Part shown: positions 25,491 to 34,912 of the stretch, piece by piece
Layout: every line of letters begins with the position of its first letter
Numbering within the stretch: the first letter of the stretch is position 1
Assembly (NCBI GenBank): GCA_963721345.1
Contig: CAVRIT010000001.1
Location: 372,001 to 436,000 of the forward strand
Direction of reading: 5' to 3'
DNA length: 64,000 bases
Source: JACDAN01 sp963721345
GTDB lineage: Bacteria; Actinomycetota; Thermoleophilia; Gaiellales; Gaiellaceae
Translations under genes and position numbers: made by a program
Notes under the pieces: generated by a model
The model's database searches: none
What the model saw: the letters and a program-made list of their open reading frames with translations, nothing else
Told to the model about the DNA's origin: nothing

Positions 25491-27892
25491 GGGAACGCGC
25501 CCAGGTCGTCGTGATCGGCGGCGGGGTCGGCGGCTGCGCCGTCGCGTACTGGCTGACGAAGCTCGGCTGGAGCGACGTCGTCGTCCTCGAGCGCGCCGAC
25601 CTGACGAGCGGCTCGACCTTCCACTCCGCGGGCCTCGTCGGCCAGCTCCGCGGGTCGCTCAGCCTGACGAAGATGATGATGAGCTCCGTCGAGCTGTACC
25701 GAACGCTCGGCGACGAGGTCGGCCTCGAGACCGGCTGGCACGAGGTCGGGTCGCTGCGACTCGCCTCGTCGGAGGAGCGCATGGAGGAGCTCGCGCGCCA
25801 GGCGGGCTGGGCGAAGACGTTCGGCCTGCCACTCGAGCTGATCTCGGCCGAGGAGGCGCAGCGGCTCTTCCCGCCGATGTCGACCGACGGCGTGCTCGGC
25901 GCAGCCCACCTTCCGACCGACGGCTACATCGACCCGAGCCAGCTCACGTTCGCGCTCGCCGAAGGTGCGCGACGCGGCGGCGCAGAGATCAACACGCACA
26001 CGCGCGTCACGGGAATCGAGGTCGAGCGCGGCCGGGTCACGGGCGTCGAGACCGACAAAGGACGGATCGAGACGGAGACCGTCGTGAACGCAGGCGGGAT
26101 GTTCGCGGCCGAGCTCGGCGCGCTCGCCGGTGTGACCGTCCCGATCGTCCCCTTCGCCCACGAGTACCTCGTCACGCGGCCTGCAGGGCTGCCGCTCGAC
26201 CTGCCGACGATGCGAGACCCGTCACTGCTCGTCTACTTCCGCGGCGAGTCCGGCGGTCTGATCATGGGCGGCTACGAGCGACACTCCGGCGCCGTGGGGC
26301 CTCGACGGCATCCCGGCCGACTTCAACGGCCGCTTGCTCGAGGAGGACTGGGATCGCTTCCAGGAGCTGATGGAGAACGCGATCGTGCGCGTGCCGATGC
26401 TCGAGGACGCCGAGGTCGTGCGGCTCGTGAACGGGCCCGAGGCGTTCACGCCCGACGGCGAGTTCATCCTCGGCCCGACCGACGTCCGCGGCTTCTGGGT
26501 CGCAGCCGGCTTCTGCGCGCACGGCCTGGCCGGGAGCCGGCGGGATGGGGAAGCTCGTCGCCGAGTGGATCGTCGAGGGCGTCCCGAGCCTCGACGTCTG
26601 GGAGATGGACTCGCGCCGCTTCGGTCCCCACTATCGGAGTCGCGACTACACGCTCGCCCGCTCGTACGAGGTCTACGCCACCTACTACGACGTCAAGTAC
26701 CCCGGGCACGAGCGTGAGGCCGGACGCCCGCTCCGCCTCTCCCCCGCCTACCCGCGACTGGCAGAAGCTCGGCGCGGCGTTCGGCGAGAAGTCCGGCTGG
26801 GAGCGCGCGAACTGGTTCGAGCCGAACGCGGCGGCGGGGGACGAATCTCTGCGGCCGCGCGGCTGGGCCGGCCGGCTGTGGTCGCCGGCGATCGGCGCAG
26901 AGCATCGCGCGACCCGCGAGGCGGCCGCGCTCTTCGACGAGACGTCGTTCGCGAAGATCGAGGTGAGCGGCGACGGCGCCGCCGACTTCCTTGAGCGCCT
27001 CTGCGCAAACAAGGTCGCCCGCGACGTCGGGGCGATCACCTACACGTCGATGCTGAACCAGCGCGGCGGGATCGAGTGCGACTTCACCGTCACGCGGCTC
27101 GCGGAGGACCGCTTTCGGATCGTGACGGGGACCGCCTTCGGCCGGCACGATCTTGCCTGGATCCGCTCCCATGCGCCGGACGACGGCTCGGTGCAGGTCG
27201 AGGACGTCACGTCGCGTTTCGCGTGCCTGGGGATCTGGGGGCCGCGCTCGCGCGACATCCTCGAGCCGCTCGCCGGCCCGCTGGACTTCCCGTACATGCG
27301 GGCGCAGGAGATCGCGGTCGGGCCGGTCCCCTGCCTGGCGCTGCGCGTCACCTACGTCGGCGAGCTCGGGTGGGAGCTCTACTGCCCGACCGAGTTCGGC
27401 CTTCGTCTCTGGGACGAGGTCTGGGCGGCCGGCCGAGACCACGGCCTCGTCGCCGGCGGCTATCGCGCGATCGACTCGTGCCGGCTCGAGAAGGGCTACC
27501 GCGTCTGGGGCGCGGACATCACGCCGGACGACACGCCCTGGGAGGCCGGGCTCGGCTTCGCGGTCAAGCTCGACAAGGGCGACTTCATCGGCCGGGAGGC
27601 GCTGATCGCCAAGCAGGATCCCGAGCGGAAGCTCGCGTGCATCGTCCTGGAAGACCCGCGGTCGGTCGCGCTCGGCTCGGAGCCGGTCCGGATCGAGGGC
27701 GACGTCGTCGGTCGCGTGACGAGCGGCGGGTACGGCTACACGGTCGAGCGCTCGATCGCCTACGCCTATGTCCCAGCAGTCCGCGCAGAGGTCGGCCGGC
27801 CCGTCGAGATCGAGATCTTCGGCGCGTGGGTCGGGGGCGAGGTCGCGGCGGAGCCGCTCTACGACCCGAAATCCGTGAACGTTCGTGCCTAG
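25487..27892 (+). CDS. FAD-dependent dimethylglycine/sarcosine dehydrogenase-like protein with GcvT domain (three frameshifts)
   Basis: About 800 aa if three extra bases are removed. The N-terminal half is a DAO-type flavoprotein (GGGVGGCAVAYWL dinucleotide site, then LERADLTSGSTFHSAG). The C-terminal half is a folate-binding GcvT-like domain (GAITYTSMLNQRGGIECDFT, GELGWELYCP, EKGYRVWGADITPDD). This combination oxidatively demethylates dimethylglycine or sarcosine and passes the one-carbon unit to tetrahydrofolate. Frame breaks are at 26288-26289 (expected SAPWG), 26532-26534 (expected GLAGAGGMG) and about 26745-26775. The first two are one extra G in a G run. The gene is probably intact in the organism. 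Confidence 0.8.
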   Translation: MRERAQVVVIGGGVGGCAVAYWLTKLGWSDVVVLERADLTSGSTFHSAGLVGQLRGSLSLTKMMMSSVELYRTLGDEVGLETGWHEVGSLRLASSEERMEELARQAGWAKTFGLPLELISAEEAQRLFPPMSTDGVLGAAHLPTDGYIDPSQLTFALAEGARRGGAEINTHTRVTGIEVERGRVTGVETDKGRIETETVVNAGGMFAAELGALAGVTVPIVPFAHEYLVTRPAGLPLDLPTMRDPSLLVYFRGESGGLIMGGYERHSGAVGPRRHPGRLQRPLARGGLGSLPGADGERDRARADARGRRGRAARERARGVHARRRVHPRPDRRPRLLGRSRLLRARPGREPAGWGSSSPSGSSRASRASTSGRWTRAASVPTIGVATTRSPARTRSTPPTTTSSTPGTSVRPDARSASPPPTRDWQKLGAAFGEKSGWERANWFEPNAAAGDESLRPRGWAGRLWSPAIGAEHRATREAAALFDETSFAKIEVSGDGAADFLERLCANKVARDVGAITYTSMLNQRGGIECDFTVTRLAEDRFRIVTGTAFGRHDLAWIRSHAPDDGSVQVEDVTSRFACLGIWGPRSRDILEPLAGPLDFPYMRAQEIAVGPVPCLALRVTYVGELGWELYCPTEFGLRLWDEVWAAGRDHGLVAGGYRAIDSCRLEKGYRVWGADITPDDTPWEAGLGFAVKLDKGDFIGREALIAKQDPERKLACIVLEDPRSVALGSEPVRIEGDVVGRVTSGGYGYTVERSIAYAYVPAVRAEVGRPVEIEIFGAWVGGEVAAEPLYDPKSVNVRA

Positions 27893-27969
27893 CAACGTAG
27901 GCCGATTGACACGGACCCCGAAAAGGTGGGTCAATTGCGCGATCAGGTCATCGACGATCGGAGGCTGCG

Positions 27970-29575
27970 TTGAGCACCGACCCTGCGGCGGCTGACACAA
28001 GAGGACGGCCCCAAGACGACGAAAGCCTGCTCCACCGTCTGGGCTACGCGCAGGTGCTGTTCCGGGGGATGGGCGGATTCGAGAACTTCGCCATCTCCTT
28101 CACGATCATCTCGATCCTCGCCGGCTGCCTGACCTCGTACTACATCGCGTTCGGACAGGGAGGGCCCGTCGCTGTCACCTGGGGCTGGCTGCTCGTCGGC
28201 GCGATGAGCACGATCGTCGCGCTCGCGATGGCCGAGATCGCATCCGCGTACCCGACCGCAGGTGGCCTCTACTACTGGGCCTCGAAGCTCGGAAGCCCGG
28301 GCTGGGGCTGGTTCACGGGCTGGTTCAACCTGATCGGCCAGATCGCCGTGACGGCTGCGATCGGCTACGGGCTCGCCACCTTCGGGACCGCCCTCCTGAA
28401 CTTCTGGTTCGACTACCCGAACCGGAAGGAGTACATCTACCTCCTCTACCTCATCTTTCTCGCGGCCGCGGCGGTCATCAATCTGATGAACGTCCAGGTG
28501 ACGGCCATGCTGAACAGGATCTCGGCGTGGTGGCACATGGCCGGCGTGGCGGTGATCGTGGCGATCCTGCTGCTCGTTCCCGACCGGCATCAGTCACTGG
28601 GCTACGCGTTCGGCGAGACGGTGAACGCGACGGGGTTTGGAACGGGCAGCGAGAACTTCGGCAGCGCCCTCTTCATCTACGTGTTCCTGACGGGACTCCT
28701 CATGGCCCAGTACACGATCACGGGGTTCGACGCGTCTGCCCACCTCGCGGAGGAGACGCGGAATGCCTCGCGGGCTGCTGCAGTCGGCATGTACATGTCC
28801 GTCGTCGTCTCGGTGATCTTCGGGTTCATCCTGTTGCTCGCCGTCACGCTGGCGATCCCGAGCACCGCAGGAGCGATCGAGAACATCGCCTTCATCGTTC
28901 CGTGGAGCTGGGCGGAGTCGATGGGTCAAGGCTGGGCGGAGTTTCTGCTCTTCATCTGTGTGGTCGCGCAGTTCTTCTGCGTGACCGCATCGATCACGTC
29001 CGCGTCGAGGATGCTGTTCGCCTTCTCCCGCGACGGAGCTGTACCCGGCCACCGGCGCTGGCGCCAGGTCGGCAAGAACCGCGTGCCGCAGACGGCGGTG
29101 CTCGCGATCGTCGTCCTCTCCGCGCTGGTCATGGTTCCGGCGTACTGGAACTATCTCGTCGGTTACCTCGTCGGCACGGGGATCGCGGTGATCGGCCTCT
29201 ACATCGCGTTCATCCTCCCGGTGATCCTTCGCTTCAGGATCGGTGACCGCTTCGAGCCCGGAGCGTGGAGCCTCGGGCAAGCACTACAAGTGGATCGACC
29301 TGGTCGCGATCCTGTGGGTCGCGTTCATCACGCTGATCTTCCTGCTGCCGCCGTACAAGTCGAGCGTGCCGTGGGCGGACGAGTTCACGTGGGAGGCGCT
29401 GAACTACGCGCCGCTGCTCGTCGGCGGCGCGCTGCTGCTCTTCGGCGGCTGGTACGTGCTCTCGGCGAACAAGTGGTTCAAGGGGCCCGTGCGTCAGGGC
29501 ACCGAGGAAGAGCTCGAGCGCATCGAGCGCGAGTACGAGCAGGGACAGGCGGCAACGACTTCACCCGCTCGGTAG
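27970..29575 (+). CDS. amino acid/polyamine permease (APC superfamily), one frameshift
   Basis: About 534 aa once one base is removed. It starts at TTG 27970 behind GGAGG. Around twelve hydrophobic segments follow, beginning with GGFENFAISFTIISILAGC, typical of the APC amino acid and polyamine permeases. The frame breaks at 29275-29277, where CTCGGGCAAG should read CTCGGCAAG (LGKHYKWIDLVAILWV). The final helix pair and a charged C-terminal tail are in the shifted frame. Next to the Puu-like genes it likely imports the amine substrate. Choline, ethanolamine and putrescine are candidates. Confidence 0.8.
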
Positions 29576-29584
29576 GGCTCAGAA

Positions 29585-29608
29585 GGGGCGGGGCTTCGGC
29601 CCCGCCCT
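29585..29608. terminator. UUCG-loop hairpin between convergent permease and DUF59 genes
   Basis: GGGGCGGGGC-TTCG-GCCCCGCCCT forms a 10-pair stem (last pair G-T) with an extra-stable UUCG loop, 9 nt after the permease stop. It lies between two convergent genes and probably ends both transcripts, although no T run follows. Confidence 0.7.
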
Positions 29609-29620
29609 TCCACACTCGCC

Positions 29621-29930
29621 TTAGCCGAAGCCGAGGATGAACTTGGCGTCGTCGGACATCTTCTCCGGCGACCAGGGCGGGTCCCACGTCAGCTCGGTCT
29701 CGACATCCTCGACGCCGGGGAGCGCCTGCGTGACCTCGGCGATCTGCTGCTCGATCATCGGGCCGACGGGACAGCCCATCGACGTCAGCGTGAAGAGCAC
29801 GTGGACCTTCGGCCCCGTCGACCTTCACGTCGTACATCAGGCCGAGGTCGACGATGTCCATCCCGAGCTCGGGATCCTCGACCTGACGGAGTGCCTCGAC
29901 GACGTCGTCGCGTGTGACGGTCGCGCTCAT
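29621..29930 (-). CDS. DUF59/MIP18-type iron-sulfur assembly protein (one frameshift)
   Basis: About 102 aa after removing one base. It begins SATVTRDDVVEALRQVEDPELGMDIVDLGLMYDV, the DUF59 fold of PaaD/SufT-like proteins that help assemble or insert iron-sulfur clusters. The frame breaks at the C run 29813-29816. With one base fewer it continues VHVLFTLTSMGCPVGPMIEQ, restoring the conserved Cys loop, and ends FILGFG. Its ATG overlaps the nitrilase stop by 4 nt, so it is the last gene of the operon starting at 34866. Confidence 0.8.
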
Positions 29931-30862
29931 GGCCGGAGCGTACCGGAGTCGAGCGGCGTCACTTCGAGCCGCAGGACGTCCGGCCGGTGGTAGTGGCCGG
30001 CGGGGTCGAAGCGCTGCCGCTCCTGCCGGAGTCGGCCGGGATCGAGCTCGGCGTAGAGGATCGCTTCCTCGTCGTAGACCGGGCCGGCGAGGTACGTCCC
30101 GTCCGGGGCCAGGATCGCGCTTCCTCCGCGTCCGATGACGTCGAGCTCGGCGATCAGGTCGCGGAGCGGAAAGTCGTCCGGGTACGCCGAAGCCCGCTGG
30201 AAATGGCTCGGAGCGACGACGAAGGCGCGCGATTCGCGAGCGATGTGCACGAGCGTGGCCTGCCAGGCATCCCCGTCGTCCGCTGTCGACGCGAGGTAGA
30301 TCTCGATCCCCGACTCGTACAACGCGAAGCGCGCGAGCGGCATGTAGTTCTCCCAGCAGATCAGGCCGCCGATCCGACCCAGCGGCGTCTCGATCGCGCG
30401 AAGTCCCTCCCCGTCACCCTGCCCCCAGATCAGCCGCTCGTGATTCGTGGGGACGAGCTTCCGGTGCTTGAGCGCCAGCGAGCCGTCAGGGGCGTGGTAC
30501 AGGAGCGCGTTGTAGACGGTGCCGTTGCGCCCTGGGTCGACCTCGTTCACGCCGGTCACGAGCCAGACGCCGTGCTCTTTGGCGATCGAGCCGAGCTGCT
30601 GCTCTGCCGGGCCGGGAACCTCGACCGCCTCGCGCGCCAGTAGGGCGAAGGCGGCCGTCGCTCGCGGATCGCCCCAGCCGGCCAGCGCCTTGGCCCAGGC
30701 GGATGACGGGTAGACGGAGACGAACGTCTCGGGGAAGACCACGAGCTCCGCGCCCTCGCCCGCCGCCTCCGCCGTCAGGGCGGCCAGCTTCTCGAGAGTC
30801 GCGGCGCGGTCGAGCACGACCGGCTCGGCCTGGACGCACGCGACCTTTACCGACGCTTGCAT
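29927..30862 (-). CDS. nitrilase-family carbon-nitrogen hydrolase
   Basis: A 311-aa nitrilase with the Glu-Lys-Cys triad: Glu in VVFPETF, Lys in LKHRKLVPT and Cys in GGLICWENY. The second Glu is in NHERLIWG. The CWEN context (rather than CYD or CADT) is the nitrilase branch proper, hydrolysing a nitrile to acid and ammonia. The ATG at 30862 (MQASVKVACVQAEPV) lies 2 nt from the GlpX stop. Its position among sugar-phosphate genes gives no clue to substrate. Confidence 0.87.
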   Translation of the reverse strand: MQASVKVACVQAEPVVLDRAATLEKLAALTAEAAGEGAELVVFPETFVSVYPSSAWAKALAGWGDPRATAAFALLAREAVEVPGPAEQQLGSIAKEHGVWLVTGVNEVDPGRNGTVYNALLYHAPDGSLALKHRKLVPTNHERLIWGQGDGEGLRAIETPLGRIGGLICWENYMPLARFALYESGIEIYLASTADDGDAWQATLVHIARESRAFVVAPSHFQRASAYPDDFPLRDLIAELDVIGRGGSAILAPDGTYLAGPVYDEEAILYAELDPGRLRQERQRFDPAGHYHRPDVLRLEVTPLDSGTLRP

Positions 30863-30864
30863 AC

Positions 30865-31881
30865 CTAGAAGCCCGGTAGCCGGACCTCTTCGCGGCGTTC
30901 GCGCTGGAAGAAGTGGATGCCCTCCACGAACCGCACCCAGTTGCAGCGCATGCACATCACGAGTGTGTGCGTCCAGGCGCTGTCGGCGCGAAAGCGGACT
31001 CCTCGGAGCAGGTCGCTGTTCGAAACACCCGTCGCCGCGACGATCGCCTCCTTCGGTGCGAGGTCGTCCGTCGAGAAGACCCGCTCGACGTCTCCGATCC
31101 CGCGCTCCCGAGCATCCTCGATCTCTCGGCGCGTCACGGGCCACAGCTGCGCCTGGAGGTCGCCGCCGAGGCAGCGGAGTGCGGCTGCGGCGAGCACGGC
31201 CTGGCGCGTCCCGCCGATCCCGATCGCAAGGTGGTCGTTCGTCCCGCGGATCGCCGCCGACACCGAGGCGGTGACGTCACCGTCCTGGATCAGCTTGATT
31301 CGAGCCCCGGCGGCCCTGATCTCCTCGATCAGGTCGTGGTGGCGCGGCCGGTCGAGGACGATCGTCGTGATGTCGCCGACCCGTCGCCCGAACGCCTCTG
31401 CGATCGCCTGGATGTTCTCGGCGACCGGGCGCAGAAGATCGATCTTCCCGCGTGCCACAGGGCCGACGGCCATCTTCCGCATGTACATGTCCGGCAGCGT
31501 CTGCAGCGAGCCGGGCTCGCCGACGGCGATCATCGACATCGCGCCGCTGCCGCCCCGGGCCACGATTCCGCTTCCCTCGAGCGGGTCGACGGCGAGGTCG
31601 ACCGTCTCGCCGCCGCTGCCGATCTTCTCGCCTGCTTCGAGGACGACCACTTCGCCCGGGCCGCCCACGACGATCCGGCCGTCGATCGGGAGCAGTTCGA
31701 GCTCCTGGCGCATGCCGTTCGCCGCGGCCTCCTGCGCCGCTCCCTCGTCGGCCCTGCCGAGCCAGCGGGCGCCGGCAAGCGCCGCACGCTCTGTCGTCCG
31801 CGCATAGGCCTCGCAGAGGCAACGGTGCTTCGCCTCGCTCGGCGTGTCTGCCACGTCGGTCTTGGCCGCGACGTCGGTCAC
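30865..31881 (-). CDS. glpX: class II fructose-1,6-bisphosphatase (GlpX)
   Basis: A 338-aa GlpX-type phosphatase that converts fructose-1,6-bisphosphate to fructose-6-phosphate in gluconeogenesis. Family motifs are DGRIVVGGPGE, VDLAVDPLEGS (metal-binding Asp residues), and LDRPRHHDLI. GDVTASVSAAI and GIGGTRQAVLAAAALRCLGG follow. Its ATG overlaps the 2-phosphoglycerate kinase stop by 4 nt. In this operon it may connect cyclic diphosphoglycerate storage with gluconeogenesis. Confidence 0.92.
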   Translation of the reverse strand: MTDVAAKTDVADTPSEAKHRCLCEAYARTTERAALAGARWLGRADEGAAQEAAANGMRQELELLPIDGRIVVGGPGEVVVLEAGEKIGSGGETVDLAVDPLEGSGIVARGGSGAMSMIAVGEPGSLQTLPDMYMRKMAVGPVARGKIDLLRPVAENIQAIAEAFGRRVGDITTIVLDRPRHHDLIEEIRAAGARIKLIQDGDVTASVSAAIRGTNDHLAIGIGGTRQAVLAAAALRCLGGDLQAQLWPVTRREIEDARERGIGDVERVFSTDDLAPKEAIVAATGVSNSDLLRGVRFRADSAWTHTLVMCMRCNWVRFVEGIHFFQRERREEVRLPGF

Positions 31882-32789
31882 GCCGGCACCCTCGCGTTGT
31901 CGGCCGCGGCCAGCACGAGCTCCATCACCGCGGCGATGGCCTTTTCGCGGTCGCTGTTCTCGACCACCGGGACTCCCTCCACCTGAGCCCGCTCGACGAT
32001 GAAGTCCTGGAGGTAGCGGATGTCGCCGATCCGGTCGAGGTACTTGTCGAGCGGCCGCATCCCGTCCGAGGACATGTCCCGGATCCAGAAGTGGCCCGCG
32101 TGCGTCTCCTCGTTATCGATTGCGATCACGCACTCGACCGTCAGTGCGCCCTCGATCTCGCGCGGGAGCATCCCGGGGACGATGTGGACGCCTTCGAGCA
32201 CCATCGACCAGCCCTCCTGGAGCGACCGGTCGATCGCCGCCTGGACGCCGACGAGCACGTGGCGCGTCTGCTCGAGGAACCCATGGAGGAGCGGGTCGAC
32301 CTCCTCCTCCTGCGCCGTCGGGAGCGCCTTGCCCGCATCGAAGCTGGACATGTGGATGGCCGGCAGGAACTCCGGCGTGAAGAGCGCCCGCATCGTCTGC
32401 CGCACGAAGTCGGTCGACGTCACACGGGTGATCCCGAGGCGGTAGGCAACCTCCGTGGCGACGGTGGACTTGCCCGTGCCGGTGGCCCCTCCGATCAGGA
32501 CGATCAAGGGCATGTCCAGCTCGGTCAGATCGTGGTAGCGGCGCAGGTGCTCGATCGCCCGGTCGCCCTCGGCCTCGCCGAGCACCTCGATCGCGAGCTC
32601 CTTGAGCTGCGCGAGGTCGACGATGTGCTTCCCGCGCTGCGACAGGTCGCGCTCGACGGTCCGCGCCAGCTCGACGGCCCGCTCGGCGTTCACGCCGGCA
32701 CGGATCAGCGCCCGCGCCATCAGCCCTTTCGAGTACGGCTGCTCGTCGCTCCCGAGCGGGAGCGGATCGGTGTAGCGGCGCTCGGGCAT
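31878..32789 (-). CDS. 2-phosphoglycerate kinase with ATP-cone-like N-terminus
   Basis: A 303-aa kinase of the 2-phosphoglycerate kinase family known from methanogens. Residues 15-80 (YSKGLMARALIRAGVN...) look like an ATP-cone. The P-loop is IGGATGTGKST near residue 105, followed by RLGITRVTSTDFVRQTMRAL. It makes 2,3-diphosphoglycerate from 2-phosphoglycerate, the precursor of the cyclic form made by the enzyme encoded just upstream. The genes overlap as TGATG, so they are coupled. Confidence 0.88.
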   Translation of the reverse strand: MPERRYTDPLPLGSDEQPYSKGLMARALIRAGVNAERAVELARTVERDLSQRGKHIVDLAQLKELAIEVLGEAEGDRAIEHLRRYHDLTELDMPLIVLIGGATGTGKSTVATEVAYRLGITRVTSTDFVRQTMRALFTPEFLPAIHMSSFDAGKALPTAQEEEVDPLLHGFLEQTRHVLVGVQAAIDRSLQEGWSMVLEGVHIVPGMLPREIEGALTVECVIAIDNEETHAGHFWIRDMSSDGMRPLDKYLDRIGDIRYLQDFIVERAQVEGVPVVENSDREKAIAAVMELVLAAADNARVPA

Positions 32790-34060
32790 CAGGCGACCGC
32801 CCCGGCGCGCTTCCCCGCCGCCTCGGCGAGCTCCTGCAGCGCCTCGTCCAGATCGGGCTGGTCCGGGAGAGCGATCACCTCGTTGTCGGCGAACACGACC
32901 TCGATGTCGTTCTCCCCTGCTGCCTCGCAGACCACGTCGATCGCCGCGGCCTTGATCTCGACGAGGTAGGTCTCCGCGTCGACCTTCTCGAGGTCGCGCC
33001 GAAGCTTCTCGCGATCGGAAAGGTTCGTCGAGACCGTGACGTCGGATGCGCCGTGCTCCTCGACGAGATGCCGCTCGAGCAGCTCGGCGGCCGACGGCGA
33101 GGCGGTCGTGAAGAACGCCACACGCTTGCCCTCGACCGCCGAAACCGGACGCGGACGAAGCACCGTCGCGACGACGGGGATCTCCTTTACCTCTCGCATG
33201 GCGCGGGTCACCTCGGCGTAATCGGTGCCCTCCTCGGCCATGGTCAGCACGACGAGGTCGGAGATGTGGATCCGGTAGGCGTTCAGATAGCCGGTGACGA
33301 GCCCGGGATCCTGGTGCGCGCCGGCGACGAGGACGCGGCGGTCCGCCTCGACCGGAGGGATCGCAGCTCCGCTCCCATCGAAGAGCACGAGGTCCGGGCC
33401 TCGCTCCGCCGCCATCCGCATCCCGGCGGAGACGTTGGTCGTCCAGGGTGCGCCCGCCAGCCCGCCTCCAGCCCTGCGGCAGCCGATCGTCGGCACTCCG
33501 GCCAGGGCCGCCGTCTCGAGGTAGTCCGACGCGGCGTGCGAGCCCGCCCGCGACAGCTCCAGCAGGTCGTCGACCGTCGGACTGACCTCCGCCAGCTGCG
33601 GCTCGGCGGGCCCTCCACGGCCCATAGAGACGACGACGAGGTCGCGATCCTCCGCCAGCAGCCGTGCGGCGTAGCCCGTCACGGCCGTCTTCCCCATGCG
33701 CTTGCCGGTCCCGATCACCGCGATCGACGGCAGCTCGAACGGCTCGAACTCGGGCGGACGGAGCGAGAAGTCGGCGCCTTCGTACGCGATTCCGCGAGCG
33801 AGCAGCCGGCTGGCCAGGCGAAACCGCTCTCGCGGCCCGAGTACGGGCTCGTCGGAGATGTCCAATGCCACCTCCGGATCGAACCGATCGAGGGCCTCCT
33901 CGAAGTCGTCCACGACCGGCACGCCGTAGTCGTCGTCGCCTTTGAGCTTCTCGGTGCCGCCCACGATCAGCGCGCCGACGACCTCGTGCGGGATCTCTTG
34001 CAGCGCGTCGCGCACGACCGGCGCGTAGTGCTCCCCGTCGATGAGAGCCAAGGCCCTCAC
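32789..34060 (-). CDS. cpgS: cyclic 2,3-diphosphoglycerate synthetase
   Basis: A 423-aa protein resembling the archaeal synthetase that closes 2,3-diphosphoglycerate into its cyclic anhydride using ATP. The start reads RALALIDGEHYAPVVRDAL. A P-loop GTGKRMGKTAVTGYAARLL occurs near residue 130, then VVSMGRGGPAEPQ and LVLFDGSGAAIPPVEADR. GTG 34060 was chosen because it overlaps the upstream metallophosphoesterase stop by 4 nt and starts the recognisable homology. The frame is open further upstream, but that part overlaps the phosphoesterase. In methanogens the product is a thermoprotectant and phosphate store. Confidence 0.85.
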   Translation of the reverse strand: MRALALIDGEHYAPVVRDALQEIPHEVVGALIVGGTEKLKGDDDYGVPVVDDFEEALDRFDPEVALDISDEPVLGPRERFRLASRLLARGIAYEGADFSLRPPEFEPFELPSIAVIGTGKRMGKTAVTGYAARLLAEDRDLVVVSMGRGGPAEPQLAEVSPTVDDLLELSRAGSHAASDYLETAALAGVPTIGCRRAGGGLAGAPWTTNVSAGMRMAAERGPDLVLFDGSGAAIPPVEADRRVLVAGAHQDPGLVTGYLNAYRIHISDLVVLTMAEEGTDYAEVTRAMREVKEIPVVATVLRPRPVSAVEGKRVAFFTTASPSAAELLERHLVEEHGASDVTVSTNLSDREKLRRDLEKVDAETYLVEIKAAAIDVVCEAAGENDIEVVFADNEVIALPDQPDLDEALQELAEAAGKRAGAVA

Positions 34061-34866
34061 CGGAGCGTGACCTCGTTCTCGATCCGCGCCGTGTACTTCT
34101 CGAAGGCCCTCGTCTCGAGCGAGAACTGGATGATCTTCTCCTGGCCGTGGAACGGGTACTTGCGCCAGATGTCCACGTGCGAGCCCTCGACCTCGATCAC
34201 GTTGTAACAGGGGCGTGTGTTCCCGCGAAGGCGCATCGAGGAGACGGTCCCGGTGTTCACGACGAACATCTCCTCGAGCTTCCACGCATAGGGAACGTGC
34301 TTGTGTCCGGAAAGGACGAGATCGACACCCGAGCGCTGAAGACACTCGATCACGTCCCCGGCGTCGTAGACGACGTTCCGTTCCCGGCCCGTCCCGGGCA
34401 CCGGCAGCAGATGGTGGTGCATGACGAAGATCCGCAGGTCAGCGGGCGGCCTGAACTGCTCCTCGATCCACGCGTAGCGTCCACGGCCGATCTGCCCGTG
34501 GTCGAGATCCGGTTCGCTGGAATCCACCGCCACGACCGAGATGCCTTCGCGGTGGACGGCGCTGTGACGCTCGCCGAAGAGCTCCTCGAAGTGCAGGTAG
34601 CCGACGTTTCGCGAGTCGTGGTTCCCCGGGATCACGACGAGGCAGTCGGAGCTCAGCTTGTTCAGGTACTCCCGCGCCTGGAGGTACTCGGCCTTGAAGC
34701 CGAACGTCGTCAGGTCGCCCGAGCAGACCACGATGTGCGGGGTCAGCTCGTTGATCTCGGCGATCGCGCGGTCCAGCAGGCTCGGCACGAAGTTCGGGTC
34801 GCCGCAGTGGATGTCCGAGAGATGCGCGATCGTGAACCTGCGCCTGTTGCCGTCGCGGCTCGCCAT
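34057..34866 (-). CDS. calcineurin-like metallophosphoesterase (3',5'-cAMP phosphodiesterase CpdA-like)
   Basis: A 269-aa metallophosphatase with all metal motifs: HLSDIHCG (DxH), CSGDLTTFG (GDxx), IPGNHDSRN (GNHD), MHHHLLP and LSGHKHVPYAWK (GHxH). It hydrolyses a phosphomonoester or diester, CpdA-like enzymes acting on cyclic nucleotides. It is the first gene of the cyclic diphosphoglycerate operon. A role in turning over that compound or another cyclic phosphate is possible but unproven. The start ATG 34866 lies 7 nt behind a TAGACT box. Confidence 0.85.
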   Translation of the reverse strand: MASRDGNRRRFTIAHLSDIHCGDPNFVPSLLDRAIAEINELTPHIVVCSGDLTTFGFKAEYLQAREYLNKLSSDCLVVIPGNHDSRNVGYLHFEELFGERHSAVHREGISVVAVDSSEPDLDHGQIGRGRYAWIEEQFRPPADLRIFVMHHHLLPVPGTGRERNVVYDAGDVIECLQRSGVDLVLSGHKHVPYAWKLEEMFVVNTGTVSSMRLRGNTRPCYNVIEVEGSHVDIWRKYPFHGQEKIIQFSLETRAFEKYTARIENEVTLR

Positions 34867-34873
34867 CTGTCCT

Positions 34874-34879
34874 AGTCTA
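34874..34879 (-). promoter_or_regulatory. -10 box TAGACT of the cyclic diphosphoglycerate operon
   Basis: On the minus strand TAGACT lies 7 nt before the ATG at 34866, the leaderless arrangement. A back-to-back promoter for the plus-strand gene lies 19 nt away. Confidence 0.55.
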
Positions 34880-34898
34880 GGTCGTCCGAGCTCCCAGC

Positions 34899-34904
34899 TA
34901 CCCT
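34899..34904 (+). promoter_or_regulatory. -10 box TACCCT for the nuclease-like/HPRT pair
   Basis: TACCCT is 8 nt before GTG 34913, again without a ribosome site. It diverges from the TAGACT box at 34874. Confidence 0.4.
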
Positions 34905-34912
34905 CTTGCTGG

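Noticed and set aside
29585..29608. The UUCG hairpin considered as a riboswitch
   Set aside because: It is a short isolated stem between convergent genes, which fits a terminator better.
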